Of a stretch of DNA of 8,533 bases, positions 6,882 to 8,533 are shown one piece after another. Positions within the stretch are counted from its first letter, which is position 1. Each line of letters starts with the position of its first letter. The translations under genes and the position numbers were made by a program. The stretch lies in assembly GCA_964580585.1 (NCBI GenBank), contig CAZOKZ010000111.1, positions 1 through 8,533 on the forward strand. Direction: 5' to 3'. The stretch comes from CAZOKZ01 sp964580585. GTDB taxonomy: Bacteria > Sumerlaeota > Sumerlaeia > SLMS01 > JAHLLQ01. The notes under the pieces were generated by a model, which saw only the letters and a list, made by a program, of their open reading frames with translations, was not told the DNA's origin and made no database searches.

Positions 6882-8357
6882 ATGCGAAGTGAATTACTCG
6901 ACCGTGGATGGAGAAAGAACATGAATCAACCTCGTATGGCAAAAATGTTAGGAACAATAGCCATTGGGCTGATGTTGGGGTCACCCCGCATCAGCCAGGC
7001 GCAACTTGGTTGGCCGCGAGAAACAGGCGGTCTGATCCAATCGACGCCGTTGGCGGTTGATTTAGACAGTGATGGGCGGATGGAAATCATCGTTCCGGCG
7101 TTCGACGACAAGCTGTATGTGTATAAGCACGATGGAACGAGTTTCAGCGCAAACTGGCCCAAGACGATGAGCTTTGGCAAAGGAACGATTTCGTCCGTAG
7201 CCGTTGGCGACATCGACGGTCAGGCGGGATTGGAAATCGTTATTGTTGGCAATGACAGCAATTACAAAAATGCCAAAATCAAAGTGTACAAAGGCGATTC
7301 GAGCGCCGCGCAATTGGGCTCCACCTACTCTCTTTCCAATGCCACGAATGCAACGGGCAAATCCACGGCATGCTTAATCGATTGCTATCGTTATCACAAC
7401 TCGACTCGTCACGCCGGATTGGAAATTTTAGTGCGCGACGGCGACGGACGCATGCACGTGCTTTATTGGGACGGCACGGGTTTTTCCGAACAATATTACG
7501 ACGAAACCATCGCTTCATCGGGCGAGGATGCTTTCAAAGACAAGATTGGCAATCAGCCGATTACGCCGTCGGTGTCGGCGGTTTCGCTGGCGAACGAACA
7601 GACGTTCATTGTGTCGGCTTCGACAAACGGGCGCATCTATTATTGGAATGTGCAATCGACATCCGGCACACCGTGGTCCGTAACCTGGAGCGGCGATTTT
7701 GACGCGGATTCCAATTCCGATCTTGGCTTTTTGAGCTCGCCACTTTTAGCGAAAATCGACGCCGACGATTACTACGACATCGTCGTCGCCGGGCTTGACG
7801 GCATGGTCCATGTTTTCGACGGCGAACCCAACGGATCGAATCAACTGACGGGTGACGAACTCTCGGGCTGGCCAAAATCGGCGGGCGCTTCCGGGTTGGA
7901 AATTATCGCTTCCCCCGCAGTGGTGGACGTTGACGGCGATGGATCTTACGAAATCTTTGTCGGCAGCGCTGATGACAACGTATATGGCTGGACTTCGACG
8001 GGGACGGAGCTGACCGGTTGGCCGGTGAGCACGCGTGGCGATATTTTCGGTTCCATTTCCGCCGCCGAATTGGATGGCGCTGCGGGACTGGAAATCGCGG
8101 CAACATCTCTCGATGGACGAATTTATATCTGGCATGCCAACGGGAATGAAATGGCCGAATGGCCCAAACGAATGAACACGCCGATTTATTCTGCTCCCGT
8201 TTTGGTGGATATGCATGAAATAGGTCGCCATGCATTGATTACGCCGGGATTCAATGGCGAACTTTACGTTTTCGATCTGCCGGGGAAATCACTCGATACG
8301 GCAACTGGCTTTGGTCAGTTCCGTGGGGGAGCGACGCGCACGGGTGTTATCCCCTGA
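6882..8357 (+). CDS. Secreted FG-GAP/VCBS-type beta-propeller protein
   Basis: The product is 491 residues from ATG 6882, which has AAGGAG upstream. ATG 6921 is an equally credible start giving 478 residues. The N-terminus has basic residues, a hydrophobic run (L-G-T-I-A-I-G-L-M-L-G) and a likely signal peptidase I site after S-Q-A (residue 40), so it is exported. No lipobox Cys is present. The mature part consists of about eight blade repeats, each with an Asp-rich loop followed by a hydrophobic strand, as in integrin-alpha-like FG-GAP/VCBS propellers. The loops are D-L-D-S-D-G (60), D-I-D-G (110), D-G-D-G (186), D-A-D-D (293), D-V-D-G-D-G (349) and L-D-G (397). Blades end in W-P-K/V phrases at W44, W92, W330, W380 and W427. 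It ends F-R-G-G-A-T-R-T-G, a common terminal phrase of such propellers. The loops probably bind calcium; the partner is unknown. It is probably co-expressed with the giant surface protein just upstream. It uses TTA Leu codons, unlike that gene. Confidence 0.9.
   Translation: MRSELLDRGWRKNMNQPRMAKMLGTIAIGLMLGSPRISQAQLGWPRETGGLIQSTPLAVDLDSDGRMEIIVPAFDDKLYVYKHDGTSFSANWPKTMSFGKGTISSVAVGDIDGQAGLEIVIVGNDSNYKNAKIKVYKGDSSAAQLGSTYSLSNATNATGKSTACLIDCYRYHNSTRHAGLEILVRDGDGRMHVLYWDGTGFSEQYYDETIASSGEDAFKDKIGNQPITPSVSAVSLANEQTFIVSASTNGRIYYWNVQSTSGTPWSVTWSGDFDADSNSDLGFLSSPLLAKIDADDYYDIVVAGLDGMVHVFDGEPNGSNQLTGDELSGWPKSAGASGLEIIASPAVVDVDGDGSYEIFVGSADDNVYGWTSTGTELTGWPVSTRGDIFGSISAAELDGAAGLEIAATSLDGRIYIWHANGNEMAEWPKRMNTPIYSAPVLVDMHEIGRHALITPGFNGELYVFDLPGKSLDTATGFGQFRGGATRTGVIP
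6910..6913 (+). promoter_or_regulatory. Alternative ribosome-binding site for an internal start at 6921
   Basis: GGAG, followed by AAAG, lies seven bases before the in-frame ATG at 6921, which is optimal spacing. Initiation there would give a shorter, more typical signal peptide. It competes with the 6882 start and the sequence does not decide between them. Confidence 0.4.
7110..8273 (+). repeat. Eight propeller blade repeats within the secreted protein
   Basis: A blade strand of the type K/R-hydrophobic-Y/H-V/I-aromatic recurs at about residues 77 (K-L-Y-V-Y), 132 (K-I-K-V-Y), 190 (R-M-H-V-L-Y-W), 251 (R-I-Y-Y-W), 308 (M-V-H-V-F), 366 (N-V-Y-G-W), 413 (R-I-Y-I-W) and 460 (E-L-Y-V-F), numbered from the 6882 start. 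The spacing is 47-61 residues. Several copies are followed by a G-T or G-N turn and a W-P-K/V phrase. The last three blades are the most alike and shortest (47 residues apart); the middle ones are looser. The spacing is typical for a single closed seven- or eight-bladed propeller. Confidence 0.75.
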
Positions 8358-8372
8358 TGGGAAAACCATCAG
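8354..8372 (+). other. Perfect 7-bp hairpin spanning the stop codon
   Basis: CTGATGG (8354-8360) and CCATCAG (8366-8372) are exact inverted repeats around the five-base loop GAAAA. The left arm contains the TGA stop of the propeller gene. No T-run follows, so it is not a canonical intrinsic terminator. It could protect the 3' end of a processed transcript or modulate expression of the next gene. A chance inverted repeat of this size is possible. Confidence 0.4.
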
Positions 8373-8452
8373 CGCAAAGTGAAGAAGAGAACTGCGGCAG
8401 TATCGAAGTTTACAGAAATTGAACGGATGATTTTTTTCAAGGGTGATGTGCG
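8358..8452 (+). other. 95-bp spacer between the propeller gene and the third gene
   Basis: The spacer holds the right arm of the stop-codon hairpin, a purine-rich stretch (8376-8391), a T7 run at 8431-8437 and the AAGGG ribosome-binding site. The T-run is not preceded by a stable GC-rich stem, so it is not called as a terminator. I found no convincing -35/-10 pair; TTGAAC at 8419-8424 has no good -10 partner at normal spacing. Confidence 0.5.
8439..8443 (+). promoter_or_regulatory. Ribosome-binding site for the third gene
   Basis: AAGGG lies nine bases before ATG at 8453 and fits that start better than the in-frame ATG at 8459 (fifteen bases away). The other nearby ATG, at 8446, meets a stop after six codons. 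Confidence 0.55.
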
Positions 8453-8533
8453 ATGATCATGGGTAACAAAGTATTCTTTCGCCGTGTGGCTTGGCTGGTG
8501 TTGTTGTTGATTATGCCGGCGATGGTGGGTTTG
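8453..8533 (+). CDS. N-terminal fragment of a third exported protein, cut by the window end
   Basis: Only the first 27 codons are visible and no stop is reached. The peptide opens M-I-M-G-N-K, then has a basic F-F-R-R and a hydrophobic run (V-A-W-L-V-L-L-L-I-M-P-A-M-V-G-L). This is a textbook signal peptide n- and h-region, or else a first transmembrane helix. The start is supported by AAGGG nine bases upstream. It follows the propeller gene by 95 bases on the same strand without a clear terminator, so it is probably the next gene of the same operon. Nothing can be said about its function. Confidence 0.6.
   Translation, partial: MIMGNKVFFRRVAWLVLLLIMPAMVGL

Noticed and set aside
8311..8354. 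Type IX or PEP-CTERM sorting signal at the end of the propeller protein
   Set aside because: The C-terminus is the usual propeller ending F-R-G-G-A-T-R-T-G with no sorting domain, hydrophobic helix or basic tail.
8431..8437. T7 run as an intrinsic terminator
   Set aside because: No stable GC-rich hairpin precedes it; the nearest inverted repeat, around 8392-8400, has only three or four pairs with almost no loop.
8419..8447. Promoter built on TTGAAC at 8419
   Set aside because: No acceptable -10 hexamer is found 16-18 bases downstream, and it would start transcription at or past the ribosome-binding site.

Overview
The window is a bacterial, chromosome-like stretch with all genes on the + strand. 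It codes for three consecutive proteins that appear to be exported. By eye the base composition is in the mid-50s % GC. Giant Ig-repeat proteins next to propeller proteins with repeated W-P-K motifs suggest an uncultured, probably diderm environmental bacterium. I cannot name the phylum from sequence alone. I see no RNA genes, CRISPR arrays, transposases, phage genes or attachment sites.

Layout. (1) Positions 1-6867 hold the 3' 2288 codons of a giant modular surface protein whose start lies upstream of the window. Its domain order is: the tail of one carbohydrate-binding-like jelly roll, a second complete one (about residues 82-264), another beta-rich region (about 270-484), thirteen tandem Ig-like modules of about 100 residues (485-1831), two fibronectin type III modules (about 1837-2033), and a C-terminal LruC/DUF4842-like domain (about 2036-2288). 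Eight of the thirteen Ig modules form a strict A-B alternation, that is, a two-domain super-repeat present four times. (2) Positions 6882-8357 (or from 6921) code for a secreted FG-GAP/VCBS-type beta-propeller with eight recognisable blade repeats. (3) Position 8453 to the window end is the start of a third gene, of which only a signal peptide-like N-terminus is visible.

The genes are closely spaced (14 or 53 bases, then 95 bases). No convincing terminator or promoter lies between them, so co-transcription is likely. The first stop codon is fused to a Shine-Dalgarno sequence (TAAGGAG), which fits translational coupling. My reading is an operon for cell-surface or extracellular proteins: a long multi-domain stalk or adhesin, a propeller partner and a third exported product. 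Shared function is inferred only from co-location and predicted export. No enzyme active site was recognised, so the biochemical role is open.
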